Assembly (NCBI GenBank): GCA_031258205.1
Contig: JAIRNE010000008.1
Span: 1 to 39,881 of the forward strand
DNA from: Campylobacteraceae bacterium
GTDB lineage: Bacteria; Campylobacterota; Campylobacteria; Campylobacterales; Campylobacteraceae
Direction: 5' to 3'
Length of the DNA: 39,881 nt
In this document: positions 18,048-27,292 of the stretch, piece by piece
Numbering within the stretch: the stretch's first letter is position 1
How the letters are laid out: every line of letters starts with the position of its first letter
Translations under genes and position numbers: made by a program
The notes under the pieces: generated by a model
What the model was told of the DNA's origin: nothing
What the model saw: the letters and a program-made list of their open reading frames with translations, nothing else
The model's database searches: none

Positions 18048-18337
18048 TGAACAAAAAAGATTTTTTATATATGTTTTGGATTGGTTGAGTAGGCTCGCTT
18101 TCTCTTGCGTTGGCACTTGCAGGGTGCGCCCATTCCTCCCCCGTGTTGGGGCTTACGGCGTTTCTCTCTGCGGCGTTGAGGCTTACGCGTTTGCTTGTGA
18201 AACGTATAACTGAAAATGGTGTCGGTATTAGCTATAACACTGCCGGGAGCGGACGGTTAAAGATGAACGCTTGGACAATAACAAGGCTCAATAATTATGA
18301 CCATATCATTTTCGTGAAGTCAGGGAAATGATTAAAG

Positions 18338-19954
18338 TTAAAACAGCTCATCTCTCTCTATAGGTTCATACTCTTCTATCTCTTCCCAATCTTCCATCAT
18401 ATCATGAGAGCCTATAAATTCAACCATATAAGCAAGAGCGTCCATAAGGTCGTCATGCTTGCTTTCTACTTCAGGATCAAACTCCAAGAGTTCGGCTTCA
18501 AGTTCTATAGTAGCGCTTTGACGCTTGTTAAAAAATATCTTTCCAGTGATAAACAGCGGGTGAAGCTGCATAATGCGCAGATTTTTATTTTTACTGTGAT
18601 GAGACAGAGGAGTGATATTTATCTTTATCCCCGTCTCTTTTTGCGCCGCTTGTATGGTATAAAAGAAGTCATTCTGCGCCGAAGCTTTTTCAATGCCGAA
18701 ACTTATCGGGTTAAATGACGTTTGTATCCTAATAGCATTCACAGATTTTTCAAACGGCGTCCAATGCCCGCAGCTTATATCAAGTATGTATATATTATTG
18801 TCCTGTGCCTGCGCAAATGTAACTATAGCCGTTCTGTCAGCTCCGTCATAACTTGCAAGGTCCATAGTAGTATATATGCGGCAGGAAGATAACTCTATCT
18901 TTTTATCTCCAACTATAATATGGGTAGGCTGCGGGCATTGGACATTTTTTATATTTATCGCATCTCTCATAGTGATAGATGGAACGATATCTTTATATTC
19001 AAGTCCATCGAAATAGTTAAAATCCTCTCTTTTAAATACTTGTCTTTCGGGAGAAAAAGGTTTACACATATACTCTTGATAAAACTCGTTCTCTAAGCCG
19101 CGAGATGAGAACATATTTTTCATGTTCTCTATATAGTCTAAACTAAAACGAGATGCCCATGTAGGTTTGCCGTCCTTGAGTATAGGATATACTTTTATAT
19201 CCCAATCATTCTGATGCGTTCTTCCAACAGGTTCGTCCGTATCCTCATTAGGTATGTCGGGGTTGATTATATTATTTAATAGACTGGCTACATGTACGAT
19301 AGTACCCAATATATAAACTTGACCTCTTATAGGGTGTAGTGTCGGGAGTAAATCCGCATAAAAAAACCGCTCAATCTTTTTTCTGTTTGATGCGCTGCCG
19401 ACTGCAAACTGTCCGACAGTGCTTTCCATATCATCACATACGATGAGGGTTGGTCTAATGCCATTTTTAACGTAACCTCTCGGACTTGTACCTACCGATA
19501 TACTTACAATATAACATGTTTTCTCTAAACATCTGCCTGTCTCATCTTTTTTACCTTTATTGACAATTATGTCTATCTTCTCTTTTGTCCACTCTTTGCC
19601 CGGTTCTATCGCATAACCTTTTCTTCCTGCCTCTATTATCATATTTTTGATATCAGACAAAAAGTTCTCCGCCTTTTCTCTGTTTGCAGAGCAAAGAAGA
19701 GTAAAGGGTTCAAACTCAAAAAATACGCGGCAAAATATATTTACTTTATTTAAGAGGGTAGTTTTTCCTGCGCCTCTAAAAATAGCTGCGGCTTTATACT
19801 GTTCGTCGCCGTTTATAAAATTTAGTATGTCTAAGTGAAACGCAGGTGTCGGATGCTCAAAGACTGAGGGCATTATATGCTTTGCAACTTTAAGCTGCTG
19901 GATTGGGGAAAGTCTATATTTGATATTTGGGTTGATTACTTTTGGCAAACTCAT
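18338..19954 (-). CDS. phage terminase large subunit
   Basis: 538 aa; Walker A AAIFRGAGKTTLL, Walker B LIVCDDME, nuclease motifs TTMDLASYDGADRTA and KHDDLMDALAYMVEF. Confidence 0.88.
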   Translation of the reverse strand: MSLPKVINPNIKYRLSPIQQLKVAKHIMPSVFEHPTPAFHLDILNFINGDEQYKAAAIFRGAGKTTLLNKVNIFCRVFFEFEPFTLLCSANREKAENFLSDIKNMIIEAGRKGYAIEPGKEWTKEKIDIIVNKGKKDETGRCLEKTCYIVSISVGTSPRGYVKNGIRPTLIVCDDMESTVGQFAVGSASNRKKIERFFYADLLPTLHPIRGQVYILGTIVHVASLLNNIINPDIPNEDTDEPVGRTHQNDWDIKVYPILKDGKPTWASRFSLDYIENMKNMFSSRGLENEFYQEYMCKPFSPERQVFKREDFNYFDGLEYKDIVPSITMRDAINIKNVQCPQPTHIIVGDKKIELSSCRIYTTMDLASYDGADRTAIVTFAQAQDNNIYILDISCGHWTPFEKSVNAIRIQTSFNPISFGIEKASAQNDFFYTIQAAQKETGIKINITPLSHHSKNKNLRIMQLHPLFITGKIFFNKRQSATIELEAELLEFDPEVESKHDDLMDALAYMVEFIGSHDMMEDWEEIEEYEPIERDELF

Positions 19955-20021
19955 GCCGAAAAGTATCGTTTGTTATTCGCCTTTTTTTATACTGTTTTTA
20001 CATTTTGATTTGTTTTAGCAA

Positions 20022-21215
20022 CTAACCCTTTTTTATACTCTCTAAATAATCCGACCACCACTGCATAAGCTTGGTTCTCTCCGTTAGATATTCGGCATGG
20101 TTATAGGCGGCTTTGACTTTATTCCGTTCCAAGTGGGCAAGCTGACGTTCTATGGCATCCGAATGTATGCCGTGAACGCTTATATTCTCGTGCAGGATTG
20201 TACTTGCAATGCCGCGAAATGAGTGCGCCACTATCTCGTCTCTTGTATAGTCAAGCCGTCTTAAAGCCTTTACAAGCGTTCCATCGCTGATTGGTTTAGT
20301 AGTTGTTACAGGACTTGGAAATAAATATTTGCCGCGTCCTGTTATCTCTTTAAGCTCTTGCAATATTTTTATGACTTGATTTGACAATGGAACTATATGA
20401 GGATCTTTCATTTTCATTTTTTCTGGGGGAATACGATAAATCTTTTTTTCAAAATTAATTTCACTCCATTCGGCAAAGCGGATATTTGCGGGTCGTAAGA
20501 ATACATGAGGCGCAAGCTTGAGAGCATATCTTGTAACGATATTGCCGTGATACTCGTCAATGGACAATAGAAGCTTTCTTAACTCTTTGCTGTCTGTTAT
20601 GACAGGGTAATTCTTTTGCGGTATTCGTTTGAATACGCTTTTTTTATCAATGTCTTTTACAATATTATGTTTGGTATATCCCATAGAGACGGCATAAGTG
20701 AATATTTGACTAAGGGTATTCAGCGTTTTATCAAGCGTTTCTATATGTCCCTCAGCTTCTATGTTTTTACCAAATCGTATAATATCTTGCACGGTTAAAT
20801 CTTGTATGCCGTAATGTCCCAATTTTGGTATTATGCGTTTATTGATAAATATATTGATGCTTTTTTGGTAACTGTCGGCAAATCTATCACGATTAAGCTC
20901 CCGCCACTCTTGAGCTATACTCTCTATAGTATTAGATTGTGAAACTCTTGCATACTGCGGGTCAAGTTTGTTTTTGAGATATTCTTTGTATTCGTCTCTT
21001 GTTTGACGCGCCTCTTTGAGTGAGGTCTGCGGATATACTCCGACAGAGATTGTTTTTTGTTTATTGGCAAAGATATAGTTAAAACGCCAATATTTAGCTC
21101 CTGACGTTTTAACCAATAAAATCAATCCATATCCGTCTGATAACTTATAATCTTTTGCCTTTGCTTTCGCATTTTTAATCTGCGTATCATTAAGAGGTTT
21201 TACCGTCTTTGGCAT
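20022..21215 (-). CDS. int: P4-type tyrosine integrase (DUF4102 N-terminus)
   Basis: LNDTQIKNAKAKAKDYKLSDGYGLILLVKTSGAKYWRFNY...SVGVYPQTSLKEAR; HSFRGIASTILHE; adjacent to tRNA-Pro. Start revised from 21275 to ATG 21215 (AAAGG upstream). Confidence 0.92.
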   Translation of the reverse strand: MPKTVKPLNDTQIKNAKAKAKDYKLSDGYGLILLVKTSGAKYWRFNYIFANKQKTISVGVYPQTSLKEARQTRDEYKEYLKNKLDPQYARVSQSNTIESIAQEWRELNRDRFADSYQKSINIFINKRIIPKLGHYGIQDLTVQDIIRFGKNIEAEGHIETLDKTLNTLSQIFTYAVSMGYTKHNIVKDIDKKSVFKRIPQKNYPVITDSKELRKLLLSIDEYHGNIVTRYALKLAPHVFLRPANIRFAEWSEINFEKKIYRIPPEKMKMKDPHIVPLSNQVIKILQELKEITGRGKYLFPSPVTTTKPISDGTLVKALRRLDYTRDEIVAHSFRGIASTILHENISVHGIHSDAIERQLAHLERNKVKAAYNHAEYLTERTKLMQWWSDYLESIKKG

Positions 21216-21250
21216 AGCTAACCTTTTTATGGTCTCAATGAAAAAATTGT

Positions 21251-21278
21251 ACCATAAAACCATAAAAAAGACCATAAA
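21251..21278. repeat. three ACCATAAA repeats in integrase promoter region
   Basis: ACCATAAA at 21251, 21259 and 21271; TTTATGGTC (21226-21234) forms an inverted repeat with GACCATAAA (21270-21278). Confidence 0.55.
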
Positions 21279-21304
21279 GAAACAAGAATGTATAAGTATT
21301 TATA

Positions 21305-21381
21305 GGGATTTAACGGGACGCAAGAAGTTTTAAAAGAGGCGATTTAAAGGGCTTTTCGGGACGTTTTGGGATTTAAGGGGA
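21305..21381. repeat. candidate integrase arm-type repeats
   Basis: GGGATTTAACGGGA (21305), GCGATTTAAAGGGC (21339), GGGATTTAAGGGGA (21368): three copies of GSGATTTAANGGG between int and tRNA-Pro. Confidence 0.55.
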
Positions 21382-21390
21382 TTTGTAAAA

Positions 21391-21468
21391 TGGTCGGGGT
21401 GACGGGACTTGAACCCGCGACCTCTACCACCCCAAGATAGCGCGCTAGCCAGGCTGCGCTACACCCCG
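21391..21468 (-). tRNA. tRNA-Pro(GGG), CCA encoded; probable attachment site
   Basis: Minus strand CGGGGTGTAGCGCAGCCTGGCTAGCGCGCTATCTTGGGGTGGTAGAGGTCGCGGGTTCAAGTCCCGTCACCCCGACCA; cloverleaf with anticodon loop TTGGGGT. Confidence 0.95.
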
Positions 21469-21481
21469 AAACCAAACGAGT

Positions 21482-21487
21482 ATTATA
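21482..21487 (-). promoter_or_regulatory. -10 element of tRNA-Pro promoter
   Basis: TATAAT on minus strand about 14 nt upstream of the tRNA 5' end. Confidence 0.5.
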
Positions 21488-21659
21488 CACATAAAGATTT
21501 AAAGTTTCATTTGACGGCGTGAAAAATTTTTTAAAGTTTTTCACATCTTTTTCACGGTGTGAAAGCGTGAATATAAAAAAAATATTTATAGTAAACAGTA
21601 TGCCTATTTTTTCGTTTTATTTGCGTATATTATATTTTAAACAAAGCTGAAAAAATAGA

Positions 21660-23660
21660 TTATGCGATGGCGTCTAAGAGCGAATTTAATATATTTCTAA
21701 GTTTCACATATTCAGTTTTATTTTCTAAAATAAATTTAAGCCGCTCCTCTTTTATTTTTATAAACTCCTCCAAAAGCAAGTCATAATTTTTAACGATAAA
21801 ATTTCTGCCGCCTTTTATCATATTCTGAAATTCATGCAGATGCAGATTGATTTTTAGCCGCTCTTTTATTTCGTCAAGTTTTGGCTCATACACGCTAAAT
21901 TGCATAGGATTTTCTTCGTAAAGTTTTATAGATTTTTCTATTCTGCGCTCCAAAAACGCTATAACGACTTCGGTTGCATTTTGATAGTTAAATTTTATAC
22001 CCGCGCTTACATGTTTTAATTCCGAGCTCATTCTCGTAAAACTTGCGGTTATTTCGCCGCTAAACGGCTTTAGTATATTTTCATAACTTTTAGAGGCAAA
22101 CTTGCGTATATTGGCAAACTGTATATCGGATTGGATGCTTTTGTTTTTTCTTATTAATTCGTAAGGCTTCTGCCATTTTAAGACTTTATCTTCAAGCGTT
22201 TTGAAAACAGCCCTGTTTTCACAGTCAATCTCCTCTTGTATGGCTTCCAAAGAACGCAGATACCGCTTAAACATTTTGCCTATCAAGTCGTCGTCAAAAA
22301 AAAGTCTTTTGTAAACCTCATCAGAGTTAATCTTCGCCGCTTCATAATAACAAGGCTCATAACCTTTGAAAAATCCCCGTTTTTTTACATATCTTACGCG
22401 CTTAGCGTCTGTTTTATTGGATAAAATCTCAAAAGATATCTTTTCTATTATCTCTTCTATTTTTAAGTATGATTCGTGTAAAGAGGTTGAAAATCGGCTT
22501 TTTAGTTTTGCGCAGACCGTTTTAATCTCATCTTCGTAACAGTTCAATATCTCTTCAAGTTCCTCAAAAATAGAGATTATTTTCTCCTCTTGCTCCAATA
22601 AATCGGACAAAAGCCGTTTTATCTCTTGAGTTATCGCAAACTCTTTAGAGTTAATCGCAATAGGCTTAATCTCGCTATAGATAAAATCCAACACTTTTTC
22701 TATATTGGATTCTTTTAAAAGTTTCTCTTTGGAGGGGAGATGCGCAATATTTAAAGCCGCTTTATTGAACGAATTTGCGGCGTTTTGCATAAACTCTTCT
22801 TTTATTTCGTAATTATTCGCCTCTATATCTGCCTTAAGCGTTTTTAAAACCTTTTTTAACTCGTTTTCCAGCACAATATGCTTCTCTTCAGAGCGCGATT
22901 CTAAAGCCTGTTTAGCCGATATGGGAACGACTTCGGCAAAGTAGTTTTTGAAAGAGTTTTTCACATATTCTACGGTTGTTTCTATTTGCTCTAAAGAGAA
23001 TTTATCTTTTTGATTTAATACGCATAAAGATTTGTTTTGGTAAGAGTGCATGTATCGCTCTAACGTTTCGGCTTCGCTCATTTTGCCCGCATTATCCATA
23101 AGACTCAACCAAATAATGCCGTCCACCTCTTTTAAAACCAATTCGGTCGTTTCCGTGTCGCTGAAATTTTGCGAATTAAGCCCCGGCGTATCCACAAAGA
23201 TAATATATTTTAAAAGCTCTAAAGGCGCGTAAAGCGTCAGATAATCTATATCTTCTATAGCGTTTCGCTGGTCGGTGAAAGATTTGATATTCTCTATGGC
23301 ATGAAAGCTCTCCCGTCCGTCTTTGTATTTGACCATAAGAGTGAATTCGCCGCCGTATCTTATATAATTAACTTTTGACGTAACGGGCGTAATACCCGTA
23401 GGAAGAATATTTTTAGCCAAAAGCGCGTTTAAAAATGTGGATTTGCCGCTTGAAAATTGCCCCGTTATTGCCACTTTCATGGGTTCTTCGGCGCGTATTT
23501 TAAGTTTATTAATCAACTCTTTAAGCTCTTTTGAGGGAAACATTTTAGAATCAAGCAAACTGTCGCTAATCTCATTTATAAGTTTTAAAATCCCCTCATG
23601 AACAGGCGTTTTTTTAATTTCAGCCTTATATTCTGCAATAAAATCTTCAAATACTCCCAT
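21660..23660 (-). CDS. bacterial dynamin-like GTPase (second gene of pair)
   Basis: 666 aa; G1 GQFSSGKSTFLNALL, G3 VDTPGLNS, G4-like LNQKDKF; long helical stalk. Confidence 0.9.
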   Translation of the reverse strand: MGVFEDFIAEYKAEIKKTPVHEGILKLINEISDSLLDSKMFPSKELKELINKLKIRAEEPMKVAITGQFSSGKSTFLNALLAKNILPTGITPVTSKVNYIRYGGEFTLMVKYKDGRESFHAIENIKSFTDQRNAIEDIDYLTLYAPLELLKYIIFVDTPGLNSQNFSDTETTELVLKEVDGIIWLSLMDNAGKMSEAETLERYMHSYQNKSLCVLNQKDKFSLEQIETTVEYVKNSFKNYFAEVVPISAKQALESRSEEKHIVLENELKKVLKTLKADIEANNYEIKEEFMQNAANSFNKAALNIAHLPSKEKLLKESNIEKVLDFIYSEIKPIAINSKEFAITQEIKRLLSDLLEQEEKIISIFEELEEILNCYEDEIKTVCAKLKSRFSTSLHESYLKIEEIIEKISFEILSNKTDAKRVRYVKKRGFFKGYEPCYYEAAKINSDEVYKRLFFDDDLIGKMFKRYLRSLEAIQEEIDCENRAVFKTLEDKVLKWQKPYELIRKNKSIQSDIQFANIRKFASKSYENILKPFSGEITASFTRMSSELKHVSAGIKFNYQNATEVVIAFLERRIEKSIKLYEENPMQFSVYEPKLDEIKERLKINLHLHEFQNMIKGGRNFIVKNYDLLLEEFIKIKEERLKFILENKTEYVKLRNILNSLLDAIA

Positions 23661-25899
23661 GTAATTCCGCCGACTGTTTTATAATTTCTCTTAACTCTGC
23701 GCATCTTTTTTGTATAATAACGTCTCTTTTTTTTGCCTCGTTTGCATGTAATTCTAAAAGATTTATCTGTTTATTTAAATCCGCAACTTCCTCTCTCATA
23801 AAGCTTTGTAGAAATTTTAAAGGCTCTTCGTTTTTCATTTGAAATTCGCCCAAAAGCATATCGTTGAGATTTGCAAGAGCGTTACTAAGCCGCTGTTTTA
23901 GGATTATAAATTCATCTTTCAAAATAGCGTTTAAATTTTCGCCGAATCTGTTAAGCGTACTTTTCGAACATTTTTTTAAAGCCGACAAAATCCGCGCCGA
24001 CAACTCCTCAAAATTCTGTCCGACGCTAAATGCGTTAGAAGCAAAAAACGCTTTCGCGTCAAAACTCCCTATGTTTAAGTCAAGTTTTAAATCCGCAAAA
24101 CGCAAAAGCAGTTTTTCCTGCGCCAAAACCGATTGTTTGCTAAAACTAAAACGATAATCCCGCGTCAAATCCAAAATGCCGTCTTTTAATCCGCTTTGGA
24201 CAATATAAATCACCCGCTCAAAAGAGGGCATTTTTTTATTTTTTTCAAGCTCATACTTTACGTCGTCAAAAACGCGCGAAAAGAGTTTGTTATGAAGCCC
24301 ATTTGCGCGCGTATCCATCTCCAAAAGAAGCGTTTTTGCAAACTCTTCAAGCTCCGTTAAAATAGATTTTATCGCGGAGAGCAGACTCTCTATTTTTGCT
24401 TCTTGTATGTCGTTTTGGGATTGGAGACGCTTTAAATCCGCCCTTAATTGATCGGAAGATTTATTCAAATTTCTACTCTCTTTTTCGTACGCGCTTAAAC
24501 TCTCAGACGCCGCGAGATATAAGATTTTTGCATTAGAGGCTATCAATAGATTTGCTTTTTCGCCTCCAAAAAGCGTTTGATTTAAATAATTTTCTACGGC
24601 AAATATACCGCTTTTTTCTTCGCTGTATCCCGCATCTTCGGCGTCTTTGGCGCGTCCTGTTCGATGCAGTAAGGCAAATTTAGCCGCTACGGGGATAAAT
24701 TCTATTTTTTCAATTACGCTTTTAAACAGCCCTCCTCTGTTTTGCCGCTCTAACTGCATTTTAATGCTTGTTTTTGCATACTCTATTACTTCGTTTAACT
24801 CCTCTTCGTTTATCATGTCAACTCTTGTGATAACAATAAGAATTTTGGATATGCCATGATACGTCAGAGCGTCAATGATAAAATCTATATCTTTTGCGGT
24901 CGCGCTTTGAGCCGCATTCATGAGGTGTATCATCAAATCGCATGAGCTTAAGTATTCCCTTGTTATCTCTTCTCGTTTTACCACAGGATCGTCAAGCCCG
25001 GGCGTATCCACTATCGTAACGCCGTCTTTTAAAAACGCGTTATCGGCATATAACTCCACGCTTTTTACAAGAGCGCATTTCATGTCAGATTTGTGCGCTG
25101 AAGTGTAGAGACTGATATCTTGGATATCTATTTCGTCGCTTCTGCCGGCATTAATTATAAAATCGTCCAAAGAGGCGCCGAATTTACTTTTTGCGCCGTC
25201 TATAAATTTAGCCGTTTTGGGTAAAAATCCGCCGCTTTTTTCCATGCTTTGCCACTCTTGTTTATTCCAAAAATTGACTACTGCTTTAGCGGTAGAGGCA
25301 TATTTTAAGACAGTAAGATTTGCCGTTTCGGGAACAACGGCGGTTCCTAATATATCGGCTCTTAAAATAGCGTTTAAAAGCGTGGATTTACCCGCATTCA
25401 TAACGCCCGTAACGCCTATGGAAAAACTTCTTTCATCAAGAGTTTCTTTTACCTTATCAAATCTTATCCGCTGTAAAGGACTCTGTGTAAGTTCATATAA
25501 TTTACTCAAAAGTTCGTATAAAATATCCAATTTTTCCGAAAACGTCTTATCTGTAAATCCATACTCTATCTTTTCGGCTTGAGGCGTATCTATAATTTCG
25601 CTGATGACAAAAGTTTTTTCGTACTCTTCTAATTTATACGCATCTAAAATGCCCTCTTCGTAAAGTTTTGCCAAAGCCTCTAAGAGATGTTTTTTTAAAA
25701 CGGCTGAGTTTTGCTTTTTAAATTCTAAAATTATGCTCTCTTTCGCCGCTTCTATATTTATTTCATTAAATGGTTTCTCTTTAAACAGCGCTTCCCAAAT
25801 CTTATTAAACGAGGCTGTTTTGCGGACGATATCTATATTATCTGCTCTTACGCCAAGCACAGCGGCGTAAAGTTTTGCAAGTTCGCTTAAAGATGCCAT
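23647..25899 (-). CDS. bacterial dynamin-like GTPase (first gene of pair)
   Basis: 750 aa; G1 GVMNAGKSTLLNAIL, G3 VDTPGLDDP, G4 TRVDMI; 14-nt overlap with partner gene. Confidence 0.9.
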   Translation of the reverse strand: MASLSELAKLYAAVLGVRADNIDIVRKTASFNKIWEALFKEKPFNEINIEAAKESIILEFKKQNSAVLKKHLLEALAKLYEEGILDAYKLEEYEKTFVISEIIDTPQAEKIEYGFTDKTFSEKLDILYELLSKLYELTQSPLQRIRFDKVKETLDERSFSIGVTGVMNAGKSTLLNAILRADILGTAVVPETANLTVLKYASTAKAVVNFWNKQEWQSMEKSGGFLPKTAKFIDGAKSKFGASLDDFIINAGRSDEIDIQDISLYTSAHKSDMKCALVKSVELYADNAFLKDGVTIVDTPGLDDPVVKREEITREYLSSCDLMIHLMNAAQSATAKDIDFIIDALTYHGISKILIVITRVDMINEEELNEVIEYAKTSIKMQLERQNRGGLFKSVIEKIEFIPVAAKFALLHRTGRAKDAEDAGYSEEKSGIFAVENYLNQTLFGGEKANLLIASNAKILYLAASESLSAYEKESRNLNKSSDQLRADLKRLQSQNDIQEAKIESLLSAIKSILTELEEFAKTLLLEMDTRANGLHNKLFSRVFDDVKYELEKNKKMPSFERVIYIVQSGLKDGILDLTRDYRFSFSKQSVLAQEKLLLRFADLKLDLNIGSFDAKAFFASNAFSVGQNFEELSARILSALKKCSKSTLNRFGENLNAILKDEFIILKQRLSNALANLNDMLLGEFQMKNEEPLKFLQSFMREEVADLNKQINLLELHANEAKKRDVIIQKRCAELREIIKQSAELHGSI

Positions 25900-26006
25900 G
25901 ATTCTCTTTTGTTTTTTTTGGAAGAGAGATTATAGCAGAAAAACTTGCCGATAATCTTATAGTATTCCGACAATATATTTATCGGAATGTTTTAATATTT
26001 CAGAGT

Positions 26007-26657
26007 CTATTTATCCGCAAGTTCTTTAATGATTTCCGCTAAATCGTTTGTTAAATTAATTTTTTTTGAGTTTATAAGATATTTGCCGTTTACCACATAC
26101 ACAGGAACGTTTTGTACTTCGGCTATATTATTGTCCCACATGTCAAGAAGTTCTTTTACCCTCGGATCGTTTTTTAGCGTTTTAAATTCGTCCATAGATA
26201 AACCGCTCGCATTCAAGCCCGTTCTGATAAAGCTTTCGCCGCCGATTTTCCATTTTGATCTCTTTTCATGGTAAGCGTTATAATAAGCCATTTTAGCTTT
26301 TTTAAATTGTGAATTTTTATCAAAAATAGAAGTTATGCCGTTATCTCTATCTTTTATCAACAGTACGGCAAAAATTTCACTCGCCTCTTTGGCGTATATG
26401 CCCTGCGTCTTAACATGAAAAGGTTTAATCTCCACAATGCTCTCAATCTCTTTTATAATATCCGTTTTCTCCGCCTTGTCGTCTTCATAACATGTAGAAC
26501 ATGTATAACTGAACACTTTTATAAGCGTTTTGTTCATGTTCGCAATGGGAGTTTCAAGCGTTATATAATCCACGCCTTCGCTGAATCCAAAAGCGCTCAT
26601 ATGTAAAAATCCGATTGCGGCTAAAACCCTGCATATACTCAAATAAATTTTTTTCAT
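26007..26657 (-). CDS. DsbA-like thiol:disulfide oxidoreductase with CSTC motif
   Basis: Signal peptide; VFSYTCSTCYEDDK; cis-Pro region NVPVYVVNGKYLI. Confidence 0.8.
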   Translation of the reverse strand: MKKIYLSICRVLAAIGFLHMSAFGFSEGVDYITLETPIANMNKTLIKVFSYTCSTCYEDDKAEKTDIIKEIESIVEIKPFHVKTQGIYAKEASEIFAVLLIKDRDNGITSIFDKNSQFKKAKMAYYNAYHEKRSKWKIGGESFIRTGLNASGLSMDEFKTLKNDPRVKELLDMWDNNIAEVQNVPVYVVNGKYLINSKKINLTNDLAEIIKELADK

Positions 26658-26948
26658 GACATTCCTTTATTTAATTTTATATATTCAAAAGCAATCTTGC
26701 TATTTAAATCAAAATATATTTGATATGCTAACGGCTCATATTAGCAATAAACTAACGTCAATATTAATTTTTTCATAACTATCGTAAAAAATATGATTTT
26801 GCAGATATTGTCTTTCTGCGATTAGTATATTATTTCGGCTTAGAGGCTGAATTTTTTGGTAAAACCGCCGAATCAATCGGATAATAAAGAGCGCAATTGT
26901 TAGAGAGTTCGCCGTTTTCCGGCGATGATGTATTTTGCATGTATTAAA

Positions 26949-27024
26949 TGGTGGTCAGAGACGGAATTGAACCGCCGACACGGAGATTTTCAGTCTCCTG
27001 CTCTACCGACTGAGCTATCTGACC
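26949..27024 (-). tRNA. tRNA-Phe(GAA), CCA encoded
   Basis: GGTCAGATAGCTCAGTCGGTAGAGCAGGAGACTGAAAATCTCCGTGTCGGCGGTTCAATTCCGTCTCTGACCACCA; anticodon GAA. Confidence 0.95.
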
Positions 27025-27039
27025 GGCAAAAACAAGAGT

Positions 27040-27237
27040 GAAATTATACCGATTAAACTTTAATATTGGCTTTACGTCTGCCGTAACTTTCAAACCGCCG
27101 CTATAAATACCGTCCGCAAAAGTTTCAGAACTATAAAATCAGAAATTAAAACCTTTAACTCTATTTTGAATTCCAAAGCTTGGCGCAAACAAACTTAGAG
27201 GTATTGTTAATTTAAAATAGCCGCATATTCTAATTAT
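27040..27237 (-). pseudogene. possible C-terminal remnant of a decayed (envelope/beta-barrel-like?) ORF
   Basis: One minus frame reads GIIRICGYFKLTIPLSLFAPSFGIQNRVKGFNF*FYSSETFADGIYSGGLKVTADVKPILKFNRYNF, protein-like with a single in-frame TGA (27139-27141). Confidence 0.3.
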
Positions 27238-27259
27238 GCCCTTAAAAGACCGCTTTTTA

Positions 27260-27268
27260 TGTTATAAT
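27260..27268 (+). promoter_or_regulatory. extended -10 promoter of T2SS operon
   Basis: TGTTATAAT about 25 nt upstream of the GspG GTG start. Confidence 0.5.
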
Positions 27269-27292
27269 CTTATAAAAATTAAGATTAGGAAT

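Noticed and set aside
18110-18331. 73-aa + strand ORF with lipobox-like ALAGC
   Set aside because: Downstream of and convergent with terminase, weak start context, no positively charged signal n-region; not supported.
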